A stretch of DNA of 64,000 nt, taken from assembly GCF_003143855.1 (NCBI RefSeq), contig NZ_QFRK01000020.1, positions 149 through 64,148 of the forward strand, read 5' to 3'. Numbering within the stretch: position 1 is the stretch's first letter; each line of letters starts with the position of its first letter. Below the pieces are notes generated by a model, which was given only the letters and a program-made list of their open reading frames with translations, was not told the origin of the DNA and ran no database searches. Source of the DNA: Streptomyces sp. NWU339 (GTDB lineage: Bacteria > Actinomycetota > Actinomycetes > Streptomycetales > Streptomycetaceae). Below are positions 40,657 to 49,683 of the stretch, piece by piece. The position numbers and the translations under genes were made by a program.

Positions 40657-41694
40657 ATGACAGTTGACGCGCTCACAGATGTGGCCGGTGTCCGCGTGGG
40701 ACACGCGACCCGCTCCGGCGGCGGCCTGCTCACCGGCACCACGGTCGTGCTCGCGCCCGAGGGCGGGGCCGTGGCCGCCGTGGACGTACGCGGCGGCGGC
40801 CCCGGCACGAAGGAGACCGACGCGCTCGATCCCCGCAACCTCGTGCAGAAGGTCGAGGCGGTCGTCCTGACCGGCGGCAGTGCCTACGGACTCGACGCGG
40901 CCTCCGGGGTGATGGCCTGGCTGGAGGAGCGGGGACGCGGGGTCCGCGTCGGACCGGACCCCACGCACGTGGTGCCGGTGGTGCCGGCCGCCTGTGTCTT
41001 CGACCTGGGCCGGGGCGGCGACTTCCGGGCCCGTCCGGACGCGGCCACCGGGCGTGCCGCGGTGGAGGCGGCAGCGGCGACCGCACCCGGGGCGCGGGTG
41101 CAGGAAGGATGTGTGGGCGCCGGCACGGGGGCCGTGGTCGGAGCGGTGAAGGGCGGGATCGGCACGGCGAGCAGGGTGCTGGATTCGGGGATCACGGTGG
41201 CCGCGCTGGTGGTGGCCAACGCGGCGGGGGCGGCGATGGATCCGGAAACAGGGGTGCTGTACGGGGAGTTGTTCCAGGGTGGCCGGGTCCGTCATCCGGA
41301 CCCGGAGGTGCACGAGGCGGCGCTCCGGCGGCTCGCCGACCTCGCCGAGCGGAACGGCCCTCCCCCGCTCAACACCACACTCGCGGTGGTCGCCACCGAC
41401 GCGGACCTGTCCAAGGCCCAGGCGCAGAAGCTGGCCGGTACCGCGCACGACGGCATCGCACGGGCGGTGCGGCCGGTGCATCTGCTCAACGACGGGGACA
41501 CGGTGTTCGCCCTCGCCACGGGCGCCCGCCCGCTCGACGCCGCGAACCCCCTCGCCCTGAACGGGATCCTCGCGGCCGGCGCCGACCTGGTGACGCGCGC
41601 GATCGTACGGGCCGTGCGCGCGGCCGAGTCGGTGGACGGACCGGGCGGAGCCTGGCCGTCGTACCGGGAGTTGTACGGCGAGGCGGACGCGTAG
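40657..41694 (+). CDS. P1-family (S58/DmpA-like) peptidase
   Basis: This 345-aa protein is of the DmpA/aminopeptidase P1 family, Ntn-type hydrolases that cleave themselves before a Ser/Thr nucleophile. The N-terminal 'ALTDVAGVRVGHATRSGGG', 'VVLTGGSAYGLDAASGVMAW' and the central 'PLNTTLAVVATDADLSK' (likely cleavage and nucleophile region at Asn-Thr-Thr, about residue 240) match the family. The natural substrate is unknown; D- or beta-aminopeptidase activity occurs in relatives. No signal peptide. Confidence 0.9.
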   Translation: MTVDALTDVAGVRVGHATRSGGGLLTGTTVVLAPEGGAVAAVDVRGGGPGTKETDALDPRNLVQKVEAVVLTGGSAYGLDAASGVMAWLEERGRGVRVGPDPTHVVPVVPAACVFDLGRGGDFRARPDAATGRAAVEAAAATAPGARVQEGCVGAGTGAVVGAVKGGIGTASRVLDSGITVAALVVANAAGAAMDPETGVLYGELFQGGRVRHPDPEVHEAALRRLADLAERNGPPPLNTTLAVVATDADLSKAQAQKLAGTAHDGIARAVRPVHLLNDGDTVFALATGARPLDAANPLALNGILAAGADLVTRAIVRAVRAAESVDGPGGAWPSYRELYGEADA

Positions 41695-41899
41695 ATGCGC
41701 GGGGGTCGACGGGCGAACCGGCGCCGACCGGTGGGCGGAGCGCGGTGACCGCTGAGCGGAGTCCGGGCTCGACGGCCGACGGCCCGGCGACTCGCACCAG
41801 GGGTGGCGACTGAGCAGGGGGTATGCGAGGTCCGCCAGAGCAGGTGGGAATTTCTCGCGCCCCTCGTTCGTTTCCCCGCCGTACCTTTTTCTCAGTTCC

Positions 41900-41946
41900 C
41901 GGACATGATGTCCGCCCGAGGGGCTACGGTATGCACCCACTGGGTG
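41900..41946. promoter_or_regulatory. Two palindromes around the DUF6227 promoter
   Basis: CGGACAT-G-ATGTCCG (41900-41914) and CACCCA-C-TGGGTG (41934-41946) flank a TACGGT -10-like box at 41925-41930. They suggest tight transcriptional control upstream of the DUF6227 gene. Confidence 0.5.
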
Positions 41947-41971
41947 ACATGCAGCGACGCCGGGAGAAACC

Positions 41972-42727
41972 TTGAGCGTTCCGTACGAGACGGCAGCGTA
42001 CGAACCAGCCGACTCGCCCGAGTCTCCTGAGGAGCACCTCGCGCGACTGCTCGGCCGTGCCCTGAACTCCTTCGAACTGCCCGACGAGGCGGTGCACCGG
42101 CTCGACTGCGCGCTGGCACACGACAGTTCGCTGCACTCCGCGCATCACAGCGCCGGCCTGCACCGGGAGACGTACCGGCACACCTGGCTGCTCGCCGACG
42201 GCTCGGCGCTCACGCTCTGGGAACTCGTCCACAACGCCACCCCGGGCAGCGAGTCCGAGCACGAGGTGTACGCGGACGAGGAGGAACTGCGGGTCGCGAC
42301 CGCCCGCTTGCCGCTGCCGCCGGAGACCCCGGAGTTCGAGCTGCCGGTGGTGGTGCAGCTGTCCCGGATCCCCACGCCCCGGCCGGTCTACGTCCCCGAC
42401 GGTTCGGCGGACCACGCGCGCCGCTTACTGCGCCGGGCGGAGAACACGGACCGTCCGGGCCCCGGGACGGCCGCGCTGCTGACCACGGCGTTCGCCCACC
42501 AGATCACCCAAGCCTTCGGCCGCCCGTCCCGCTTTAGGCGCCCGAGGCGTTCAGGACTGAGCTTCTCCCTGTACGAGCACGCGTTCCTGCTGCGTGACGG
42601 CGTGGAGATGTCCCTCTGGGAAGTGGAACACACGGCCACGCCCGACGGACGGCACATGTGCGAGGTGTACGTCACCGAGGACGCCGCCCGGGACGCGATG
42701 GAGCGCCGCGCCGCACAGGTTTCCTGA
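41972..42727 (+). CDS. DUF6227 family protein with a TTA codon
   Basis: This 251-aa protein begins MSVPYETAAYEPADSPESPE. It has two similar halves: 'RETYRHTWLLADGSALTLWE' (about residue 69) and 'YEHAFLLRDGVEMSLWEVEH' (about residue 200). This suggests an internal duplication. I place it in DUF6227, a Streptomyces-restricted family of unknown function. Start TTG has GGGAGA upstream. The codon for Leu152 is TTA (42425-42427), the rare codon read only by the bldA tRNA, so translation is probably delayed to the developmental phase. Confidence 0.82.
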   Translation: MSVPYETAAYEPADSPESPEEHLARLLGRALNSFELPDEAVHRLDCALAHDSSLHSAHHSAGLHRETYRHTWLLADGSALTLWELVHNATPGSESEHEVYADEEELRVATARLPLPPETPEFELPVVVQLSRIPTPRPVYVPDGSADHARRLLRRAENTDRPGPGTAALLTTAFAHQITQAFGRPSRFRRPRRSGLSFSLYEHAFLLRDGVEMSLWEVEHTATPDGRHMCEVYVTEDAARDAMERRAAQVS

Positions 42728-42767
42728 CCCCGGGCCCCGACGGCCCCGGGTTTCGCCCCGACCCGGT

Positions 42768-43115
42768 TCAACGGTCGCCCGCGGGGCCCTCCGCCAAGCG
42801 CCGCACCAGCACGGCGAACGCCTCGCGCTCCGCCGGCGTGAGCCGCACCTCCTCCGCCCGCGGACCCGTCCGCCGCTGACGCGGAATCGCGCGCAGCGCC
42901 CGAAGCGCCTGCCCCGCCGGGGCCGCGTACTCCGGCGCCGACCCGGAGCTCAGCCTCGGCTCCGGCTCCGGTCCCTGCCAGGGGTGAACGTCCCCGCCCC
43001 GCCCGCGTTCGCGTCCGCGCCGCAGGACACCGGCCAGGCCCACAGTGCAGGCCACGGCCATCACGGTGAGGACGGCGGTGCCCGCCATCCTCAAGATCGA
43101 GTCGTGCTCAGGCAT
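42768..43115 (-). CDS. Hypothetical protein with one membrane segment
   Basis: This 115-aa protein has an N-terminal membrane helix ('MAGTAVLTVMAVACTVGLAG', residues 10-29), a basic linker 'RRGRERGRGG' and a C-terminal helical stretch ('LTPAEREAFAVLVRRLAEG'). No known domain. The ATG at 43115 has GGGGCG just upstream. A large hairpin lies only 14 bp upstream. Confidence 0.65.
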   Translation of the reverse strand: MPEHDSILRMAGTAVLTVMAVACTVGLAGVLRRGRERGRGGDVHPWQGPEPEPRLSSGSAPEYAAPAGQALRALRAIPRQRRTGPRAEEVRLTPAEREAFAVLVRRLAEGPAGDR

Positions 43116-43128
43116 GCGCCCCAGTACA

Positions 43129-43164
43129 CACCACGGTCCGGGACTTTGGTCCCGGACCGTGGTG
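43129..43164 (-). terminator. Perfect 16-bp hairpin after the fructose operon
   Basis: Arms 43129-43144 and 43149-43164 match without error around a TTTG loop. The hairpin is 123 bp past the fruA stop and 14 bp before the ATG of the next gene. It is a likely terminator that insulates the two. Confidence 0.75.
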
Positions 43165-43286
43165 AACGTGATCTATATCGCAGTTGCCGTGAACGGCTGC
43201 GAATTACCTGGAGTGACCTATATGCACACAGGGGTCACCTATACGAACCTAAAGGGGCAATCCGCCGCCCGTTCCCGTCCGCCGCG

Positions 43287-45446
43287 TCACGCGGCCACCG
43301 GCTGCTTCGCCTCGGCCGCCGAGGCCGCCGAGCCCTTGGCCGCGCTCGCGCCACCCGTTCCCGGAGCCGACTTGCGCAGGCCCTTCAGGACGATCACCAG
43401 AGCCGTCGTGACGCAGACACCCGCCGCGATGGCGACCAGGTAGAGGAGCGGGTTGCCGATCAGCGGGACCACGAAGATACCGCCGTGGGGCGCGCGCAGG
43501 GTGGCGCCGAAGGCCATCGACAGGGCACCGGTGACCGCGCCGCCCACCATCGAGGCGGGGATCACGCGCAGCGGATCGGCCGCCGCGAACGGGATCGCGC
43601 CCTCGGAGATGAAGGAGGCGCCCAGGACCCAGGCGGCCTTGCCGTTCTCCCGCTCGGTCTGGTTGAAGAACTTGCCGCGCACCGTGGTGGCCAGGGCCAT
43701 CGCCAGCGGCGGAACCATACCGGCCGCCATCACCGCAGCCATGATCTTCATCGCGGAGTCGCTGGGGCTCGCGACCGCGATACCGGCCGTGGCGAAGGTG
43801 TACGCGACCTTGTTGACGGGGCCGCCGAGGTCGAAGCACATCATCAGGCCGAGCAGGGTGCCGAGCAGGATGGCGTTGGTTCCGGTGAGGCCGTTCAGCC
43901 AGTCGGTCATGCCCTTCTGCGCCGAGGCGATCGGCTTGCCGATCACCACGAACATCAGGAAGCCGACCACCGCCGAGGAGATCAGCGGGATCACCACCAC
44001 CGGCATGATGCCGCGCAGTGCCACCGGGATGCGCACCCGCTGGATCGCCAGCACGACCGCACCGGCGATCAGACCGGACGCGAGGCCGCCGAGGAAGCCG
44101 GCGTTGATGGTGAGGGAGATCGCACCGCCGACGAAGCCGGGCACGAGTCCGGGCCGGTCGGCCATGCCGTAGGCGATGTAACCGGCCAGGACCGGGACGA
44201 GGAAGCCGAAGGCGACGCCGCCGATCTGGAAGAGCAGGGCGCCCCAACTGGCGGCCTGGGTCCACACGAAGTGTTCCATCACCGACGGCGCCTCGTTGAT
44301 CTCATAGCCGCCGATCGCGAAGCCGAGGGCGATGAGGAGACCACCCGCCGCGACGAACGGGACCATGTAACTGACGCCGGACATGAGCCACTTGCGCAGC
44401 TTGGTGCCGTAGCCCTCGCCGGGTTCACCGGCGCGGTCCACGGGCGTACCGGTGGATGCGGCGGCCGCGGTGACCTCACCGCGCTCGGCCTTGCCACGGA
44501 CCTCGTCGATCAGCTCGGCGGGACGGTTGATGCCCGCCTTGACGCCGGTGTCGACGGTCGGCTTGCCCGCGAAGCGCTCCTTCTCCCGGACGGGCACGTC
44601 GTGGGCGAAGATCACACCGTCCGCCGCCGCGATCACGGCCGGGTCGAGCCGCTCGAAGCCCGCCGAGCCCTGGGGCTCGACGGCGATCTCGATGCCCGCC
44701 TCCCGGCCGGCGTTCTCCAGCGCCTCGGCCGCCATGTACGTGTGGGCGATACCGGTGGGGCAGGAGGTGACGGCGACGATCCGGAAGGGACGCGCGTCCT
44801 CGCCCGCACCGGACGTGCCCGCCGCGTCGGTGGTGCCCGTGGCGGCACCGGTGGAGGCCGCCACCGGCGCCGCCACGGAGTCTGCGGCGTCCGTGACGTC
44901 CGTGGCGTCTACGGCACCGGCGGAGCTGTCAGAGCTGTCAGAGCTGTCAGCCCCAGCCGTATCCGCCGTGGGTGCCGTGGATACCGACTCGTCCGCCGCC
45001 GGCCGCTCGTCCCCGCGGACGAGCGCCGCCGCGCCCTCCGCGTCGCCGACCGACCGGAGCGCGTCGGTGAACTCGGCGTTCATCAGCTTCCGGGCCAACG
45101 ACGAAAGGATCGTCAGGTGAGCGTCGTCCGCACCCGCCGGCGCGGCGATCAGGAAGATCAGGTCGGCGGGCCCGTCCGCGGCACCGAAGTCGATCCCGGC
45201 GGCGCTGCGCCCGAAGGCCAGCGTCGGCTCGGTGACGTGCTCGCTGCGGCAGTGCGGGATGCCGATGCCGCCGTCGAGGCCCGTCGGCATCTGGGCCTCA
45301 CGGGCGGCCACGTCGGCGAGGAAACCCTCCAGGTCGGTCACCCGGCCGAGGGTCACCATCCGCTCGGCGAGGGCTCGCGCCGCCGCTTCCTTGGTGTCGG
45401 CGGACAGGTCGAGGTCGACCAGGTCCGCGGTGATCATCTCGCTCAT
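43287..45446 (-). CDS. fruA: Fructose PTS permease, fused EIIA-EIIB-EIIC
   Basis: This 719-aa protein imports fructose and phosphorylates it to fructose-1-phosphate. The EIIA domain (about 1-150) has the phosphohistidine in 'GIGIPHCRSEHV'. An Ala/Ser/Asp/Thr linker of about 70 residues follows. EIIB (about 218-315) has the phosphocysteine in 'VAVTSCPTGIAHTYMAAEAL', and EIIC (about 350-690) holds the membrane helices. The ATG has AAGGAG 7 nt upstream. It is the last gene of the operon after the DeoR regulator and fruK, with a 160-bp gap from fruK. Confidence 0.95.
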   Translation of the reverse strand: MSEMITADLVDLDLSADTKEAAARALAERMVTLGRVTDLEGFLADVAAREAQMPTGLDGGIGIPHCRSEHVTEPTLAFGRSAAGIDFGAADGPADLIFLIAAPAGADDAHLTILSSLARKLMNAEFTDALRSVGDAEGAAALVRGDERPAADESVSTAPTADTAGADSSDSSDSSAGAVDATDVTDAADSVAAPVAASTGAATGTTDAAGTSGAGEDARPFRIVAVTSCPTGIAHTYMAAEALENAGREAGIEIAVEPQGSAGFERLDPAVIAAADGVIFAHDVPVREKERFAGKPTVDTGVKAGINRPAELIDEVRGKAERGEVTAAAASTGTPVDRAGEPGEGYGTKLRKWLMSGVSYMVPFVAAGGLLIALGFAIGGYEINEAPSVMEHFVWTQAASWGALLFQIGGVAFGFLVPVLAGYIAYGMADRPGLVPGFVGGAISLTINAGFLGGLASGLIAGAVVLAIQRVRIPVALRGIMPVVVIPLISSAVVGFLMFVVIGKPIASAQKGMTDWLNGLTGTNAILLGTLLGLMMCFDLGGPVNKVAYTFATAGIAVASPSDSAMKIMAAVMAAGMVPPLAMALATTVRGKFFNQTERENGKAAWVLGASFISEGAIPFAAADPLRVIPASMVGGAVTGALSMAFGATLRAPHGGIFVVPLIGNPLLYLVAIAAGVCVTTALVIVLKGLRKSAPGTGGASAAKGSAASAAEAKQPVAA

Positions 45447-45606
45447 CGCGGGCTCCTTCGCACGCGTATCGCCCGGGGCGTGGGGTGGGCGAAAGGGACA
45501 ACGGGGACGGTGATGCGGTGGGGGACGGTGGGGCTGCGGAGTCCGGCGCCGGGGCCGGCGCTCGAGGCAGCGGAGGCGGAGTGCGCGGCACGGGAGGTAC
45601 GGGCGT

Positions 45607-46554
45607 TCACGACACCGGCTCCTTCAGTGCACGGTCGACCGGAACCGTTGCCGTGACCGTCACCGCGGCTGGGTCCAGGTCGCCCGGCGTGGGCATCACG
45701 CTGCCGGGTGTCTGGACGGCCGCCGCTCCGTGGGCGAGCGCCGAGGCGAGTGCCTCCGGCCCGTGCCCGCCGGCGATGAGGAAGCCGGAGAGCGAGGAGT
45801 CGCCCGCGCCCACGTTGCTGCGGACGACGTCCACCCGGGCGGTGCCGAACCAGGTGCCGTTCTCGTCGACGAGCACCTGCCCGTCGGCGCCCAGGCTGGC
45901 GAGCACGGCGCGGGCGCCCATCTCGCGCAGCTCCCCGGCCGCCTTCACCGCGTCGCCGACGGTGGCCAGGGGGCGTCCGACGGCCTCGGCGAGTTCCTCG
46001 GCGTTCGGCTTCACCACGTCGGGCCGCTCGCGCAGCGCCGCGGCCAGCGCGGGCCCGGAGGTATCCAGGGCGATGCGCACTCCGGAGGCGTGCGCCCGTG
46101 CGACCAGCTCGGCGTACCAGGAGGGGTCCAGGCCGCGCGGGAGGCTGCCGCAGCAGGCGATCCAGTCGGCACTCCGCGACTGCAGGTGGACCGTCTCCAG
46201 GAGCAACTCCTGTTCGTCCGCCGTCAGCTCCGGACCGGGCGCGTTGATCTTCGTCAGGACGCCGTCCGCCTCGGCGAGCGCGATGTTGGAGCGGGTGGCA
46301 CCGGCCACCGGAACCGGAGCGACCTCGATGCCCTGCGCGTCCAGCAGTTCGGCGACCAGGGCGCCCGGGGCGCCGCCCAGGGGCAGGACGGCCACGGTGC
46401 GCCGGCCGGCCGCGGCGACGGCGCGGGAGACGTTGACTCCCTTGCCGCCCGGGTCCACGCGTTCGCCGGTGGCCCGGATGACCTCGCCGCGGTCCAGCGC
46501 GGGGACCTCGTACGTACGGTCCAGGGACGGGTTGGGGGTGACGGTGAGGATCAT
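45607..46554 (-). CDS. fruK: 1-phosphofructokinase
   Basis: This 315-aa PfkB-family kinase makes fructose-1,6-bisphosphate from fructose-1-phosphate. 'MILTVTPNPSLDRTYEVP' is the classical start, 'RVDPGGKGVNVSRAVAAAG' is PfkB signature 1 and 'SNVGAGDSSLSGFLIAGGH' is signature 2 with the catalytic Asp. The ATG overlaps the regulator stop by 4 bp, so they are co-translated. Together with fruA it forms the fructose pathway. Confidence 0.95.
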   Translation of the reverse strand: MILTVTPNPSLDRTYEVPALDRGEVIRATGERVDPGGKGVNVSRAVAAAGRRTVAVLPLGGAPGALVAELLDAQGIEVAPVPVAGATRSNIALAEADGVLTKINAPGPELTADEQELLLETVHLQSRSADWIACCGSLPRGLDPSWYAELVARAHASGVRIALDTSGPALAAALRERPDVVKPNAEELAEAVGRPLATVGDAVKAAGELREMGARAVLASLGADGQVLVDENGTWFGTARVDVVRSNVGAGDSSLSGFLIAGGHGPEALASALAHGAAAVQTPGSVMPTPGDLDPAAVTVTATVPVDRALKEPVS

Positions 46555-47312
46555 GCACGCACTACTTCCGTGCCGCCGCGCTCGATCGCGAGGGCGTCTT
46601 CGGGGCTCAGCCCGCTGTCGGTGATCAGCAGGTCCACGTCGTCCATGCCGCCGAAGCGGGCGAAGTGCTCCTGGCCGTGCTTGGAGGAGTCGGCGAGCAG
46701 CACCACGCGACGGGCGGCCGCCATGGCCGCGCGCTTCACCGCGGCCTCGGCGAGGTCGGGGGTGGTCAGACCGTGTTCGACGGAGTAACCGTTGGCCGCG
46801 ACGAACAGCACGTCCGCGCGGATCTCGCCGTACGCGCGCAGCGCCCAGGCGTCCACGGCGGCACGCGTACGGTGCCGCACACGGCCGCCGATCAGGTGCA
46901 GTTGGATGCCGGGGTGGTCGGCGAGGCGGGCCGCGACGGGCAGGCTGTGGGTGACGACGGTGAGCGAGAGCTCCACCGGCAGGGAGCCGGCGAACAACGC
47001 CACCGTCGAACCGGCGTCGACGATCATCGTGCCCTCGTTCGGAAGTTCCGCGAGGGCGGCCTTGGCGATGCGCTCCTTCTCGGCGGCGGCGGTCGTCTCA
47101 CGCTCGGCGAGGTCCGGCTCGAGGTCGAGGCGCCCGACGGGGATGGCCCCGCCGTGCACCCTGCGGACCAGGCCCGCGCGATCGAGGGACTTCAGGTCCC
47201 GGCGGATCGTCTCCGCCGTCACCTGGAAATGCTCAGCCAGCGAGACCACATCCACCCGGCCGCCGTCACGGGCGAGCCGCAGGATCTCCTGCTGACGCTC
47301 CGGTGCGTACAT
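46551..47312 (-). CDS. fruR: DeoR-family regulator of the fructose operon
   Basis: This 253-aa protein has an N-terminal DeoR helix-turn-helix ('VSLAEHFQVTAETIRRDLKS', about residues 24-43) and the sugar-phosphate sensor domain with 'IVDAGSTVALFAGSLP' and 'DVLFVAANGYSVEHGLTTPD'. The effector is probably fructose-1-phosphate (inference from the operon). The ATG at 47312 has GGAGG 9 nt upstream; a GTG two codons earlier is too close to it. First gene of the operon. The symbol is by context. Confidence 0.88.
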   Translation of the reverse strand: MYAPERQQEILRLARDGGRVDVVSLAEHFQVTAETIRRDLKSLDRAGLVRRVHGGAIPVGRLDLEPDLAERETTAAAEKERIAKAALAELPNEGTMIVDAGSTVALFAGSLPVELSLTVVTHSLPVAARLADHPGIQLHLIGGRVRHRTRAAVDAWALRAYGEIRADVLFVAANGYSVEHGLTTPDLAEAAVKRAAMAAARRVVLLADSSKHGQEHFARFGGMDDVDLLITDSGLSPEDALAIERGGTEVVRA

Positions 47313-47384
47313 GCCCACTCACCTCCGACCAATGCCCGAACGCGTGGTTTCCCTTCGAAGGCTACGGCGAGATACCCGAAAAGT

Positions 47385-47426
47385 AAACAGAAACGGATCC
47401 AAGCGGGCGCGAACGGACTTCTGTTT
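47385..47426. promoter_or_regulatory. Candidate operator of the fructose regulator
   Basis: AAACAGAA (47385-47392) and TTCTGTTT (47419-47426) are perfect reverse complements 26 bp apart in an AT-rich part of the divergent promoter region. Confidence 0.5.
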
Positions 47427-47538
47427 GTGTCTGTTCTCTGCTGACGTCCTCCGATGGCGGCACGGAAACGGATAGACGGGCAGACGGATGACCGAAACAG
47501 GTCAGATCGTGTCCTGGTTCCGCGGCACCCTCGAACCC

Positions 47539-48507
47539 ATGACGACGGACACTCCCGCCCGGCTCCTCCAGCTCCTCTCCCTCCTCCAGACGCCCCGCGA
47601 ATGGCCCGGCGGCGAACTCGCCGACCGTCTCGGGGTGTCCCGCCGCACGATCCGGCGGGACATCGACCGGCTGCGCGACATCGGCTACCCGGTGCGGGCG
47701 ACGCTGGGCTCGGGCGGCGGCTACCGGCTGGTCGCGGGCAAGGCGATGCCACCGCTGGTGCTCGACGACGAGGAGGCGGTGGCCATCGCGGTCGGACTGC
47801 GCGCCGGCGCCGGGCACGCCCTGGAAGGCGTGGAGGAGGCCTCCGTGCGGGCGCTGGCCAAGCTGGAGCAGGTGCTGCCCGGCAGGCTGCGCCACCGGGT
47901 GACCACGCTCCAGGCCGCCACCACCCCGCTGATCAGTGGGGACGGCCCGACCATCGCACCCGAGACGCTGACCGTCATGGCCGCCACGGTCGCCGGGCGG
48001 GAACGGCTGCGGTTCGCCTACCGGGCGGCCGACGGCACCGAGTCCCGGCGCGTGACGGAGCCGTACCGGCTGGTGTCGACCGAGCGGCGCTGGTACCTCG
48101 TGGCGTACGACCTCGACCGCGCCGGCTGGCGCACGTTCCGCGTCGACCGGGTGAGCGAGCCGTTCGCGACCGGGGCGAGGTTCACGCCGCGTGAGCTGCC
48201 GACCGGGAGCGCGGCGGAGTACCTGCGGCAGTCCGTGCACCGCGCGCAGGAGTCGTACGACCTCGACGTCACCTTCGCCGCACCGGCCGAGGCCGTCGCG
48301 GCGCGGATGACGGGCTGGCTGGGCACGCCCGAGCCGCTGGACGAGCAAAGCTGCCGGCTGCGCACGACGACGGGCGGCCCCAAGGACTGGACGGCGGTAC
48401 GCCTGGCCATGCTCGGCTACGACTTCACGGTGCGGGAACCCGTGGAACTGGTGGAGAGCGTACGGAAGTTGGGGGTGCGGATGACGAGGGCGGCGGCAGG
48501 GCGGTGA
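47539..48507 (+). CDS. WYL-domain transcriptional regulator
   Basis: This 322-aa regulator has an N-terminal DeoR-like helix-turn-helix ('ADRLGVSRRTIRRDIDRLRD', about residues 28-47), a WYL domain ('PYRLVSTERRWYLVAYDLDR', about residue 175) and the C-terminal WCX extension. WYL regulators sense nucleic-acid or small-molecule ligands. The ATG at 47539 (MTTDTPARLLQLLSLLQ) fits relatives; an upstream ATG at 47488 adds 17 poorly conserved residues. It diverges from fruR, but no functional link is known. Confidence 0.88.
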   Translation: MTTDTPARLLQLLSLLQTPREWPGGELADRLGVSRRTIRRDIDRLRDIGYPVRATLGSGGGYRLVAGKAMPPLVLDDEEAVAIAVGLRAGAGHALEGVEEASVRALAKLEQVLPGRLRHRVTTLQAATTPLISGDGPTIAPETLTVMAATVAGRERLRFAYRAADGTESRRVTEPYRLVSTERRWYLVAYDLDRAGWRTFRVDRVSEPFATGARFTPRELPTGSAAEYLRQSVHRAQESYDLDVTFAAPAEAVAARMTGWLGTPEPLDEQSCRLRTTTGGPKDWTAVRLAMLGYDFTVREPVELVESVRKLGVRMTRAAAGR

Positions 48508-48574
48508 AGGAAGGACACGCAGACTTCCACCGCCAGGGCATCACCGTCAAGACGTCACTGCCAGGACATCGCCG

Positions 48575-49294
48575 TCAGGACATCGCCGTCAGATCGCCCC
48601 AAGGGAAGTTTCTTAGCACCGCGAGGTTGGCCAGGGCCAGCTCCGCCGGCCCCTGCGGGCCCTCGGCGGGGGCGTCGCTTGCCGCCCAGCCCTCCGTCGC
48701 CGTGCGCACGGCGGCACTGGCTACGGCGGCGGCGAAGCGCAGCCGCGTATCCACGGCAACGTTGTCGAAGGGGAGTTGACCACCCGTCACCCGGTTCTCT
48801 CTCGACCCGCCGACCGGCAGCCGCGACGCCAGCGCCTCCGCCAGCGCACGCTCCGACGCCTGGCACACCTCCGCCCACACCCGGCACAAGGACGGGTCGG
48901 TGTGTGCCAGCCGGATCAGGGTGCGCATCCACGTCCAGGAGGCCTCCGACACCCCGACACCCGGCGTCAGGGTGTACCGCACGGCGTCCTCCAGGGCCTG
49001 CGGCACGGATGTTCCGGGCGGCGCCGTCCGCACCGCCTCCACCCAGCGCCGGGCCCCGGCCTCGTAGAGGGGGGTGATGGCCTCTTCCTTGGCGGCGAAG
49101 TACCGGTAGAAGGTGCGCGGGGCGATGCCCGCCGCCCGGGCGATGTCCTCGGCGCGGGTGGCCCGCAGTCCCTCACGGACGAAGAGGCCGGCCGCCGCGC
49201 GGGCGATCTCCATACGGGTCTCGGCCTTGCGCCGCTCGGTCAGTGAGGCCCGCGGAGCCGACGACGGCGTCGAGGGCGTGGGGGTGCTGCTCAC
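48575..49294 (-). CDS. TetR-family transcriptional regulator
   Basis: This 239-aa repressor has a helix-turn-helix near residues 45-70 ('EDIARAAGIAPRTFYRYF'), after a Ser/Pro/Thr-rich N-terminus. The GTG at 49294 lies 7 nt after TAGCCT, a leaderless pattern; the frame is open further upstream. A palindrome TGGCA-N5-TGCCA (49316-49330) upstream of the -10 may be its operator. No obvious target gene is adjacent. Confidence 0.85.
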   Translation of the reverse strand: MSSTPTPSTPSSAPRASLTERRKAETRMEIARAAAGLFVREGLRATRAEDIARAAGIAPRTFYRYFAAKEEAITPLYEAGARRWVEAVRTAPPGTSVPQALEDAVRYTLTPGVGVSEASWTWMRTLIRLAHTDPSLCRVWAEVCQASERALAEALASRLPVGGSRENRVTGGQLPFDNVAVDTRLRFAAAVASAAVRTATEGWAASDAPAEGPQGPAELALANLAVLRNFPWGDLTAMS

Positions 49295-49683
49295 GCCCAG
49301 CAGGCTATGCCCATGTGGCACAATCTGCCATCTGGCGGGCCACCCCGGGGTTCAGGTTCGGGGTGGCCCGTTTTCCTGTCCGTCCGGTCGCCCGTCCGGC
49401 AGGGGCTCCGGCGGGGATGGGGAGAGCCGGGCCCGGCACCCGGGGGGAGGGCGCCGAACCCGGCTTGGGAAGTCCCGGCGCCGGGGGGTGGTGCGACGGG
49501 ACGTGGCTCAGAAGGCCCAGGAGGACGAGACCCCGAGACCCGAACACCCGGGCCTTGCCTTCTTGTTCCCTGGGCTCAGGGGGTTGAAGCAGTGTCACGG
49601 CGTCAGGTTTGCGCCGTCTTTCACCACCCCACACTCACGGCGACGCCACAGCAGTCCTGTTCTGTTCCGGCGCCGCGCCGGCA
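49295..49683. other. 389-bp gap between the TetR and hrdD genes
   Basis: Holds the TetR promoter and operator-like TGGCA-N5-TGCCA, then a strong hairpin at 49336-49370. The remaining 310 bp is the 3' untranslated region of hrdD, GC-rich, with no convincing gene. Confidence 0.5.
49336..49370. terminator. Strong hairpin, TTTT on the plus side
   Basis: Arms CGGGCCACCCCG (49336-49347) and CGGGGTGGCCCG (49359-49370) are perfect and followed by TTTT on the plus strand. On the minus strand it would end hrdD transcripts before the TetR gene. Confidence 0.7.
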
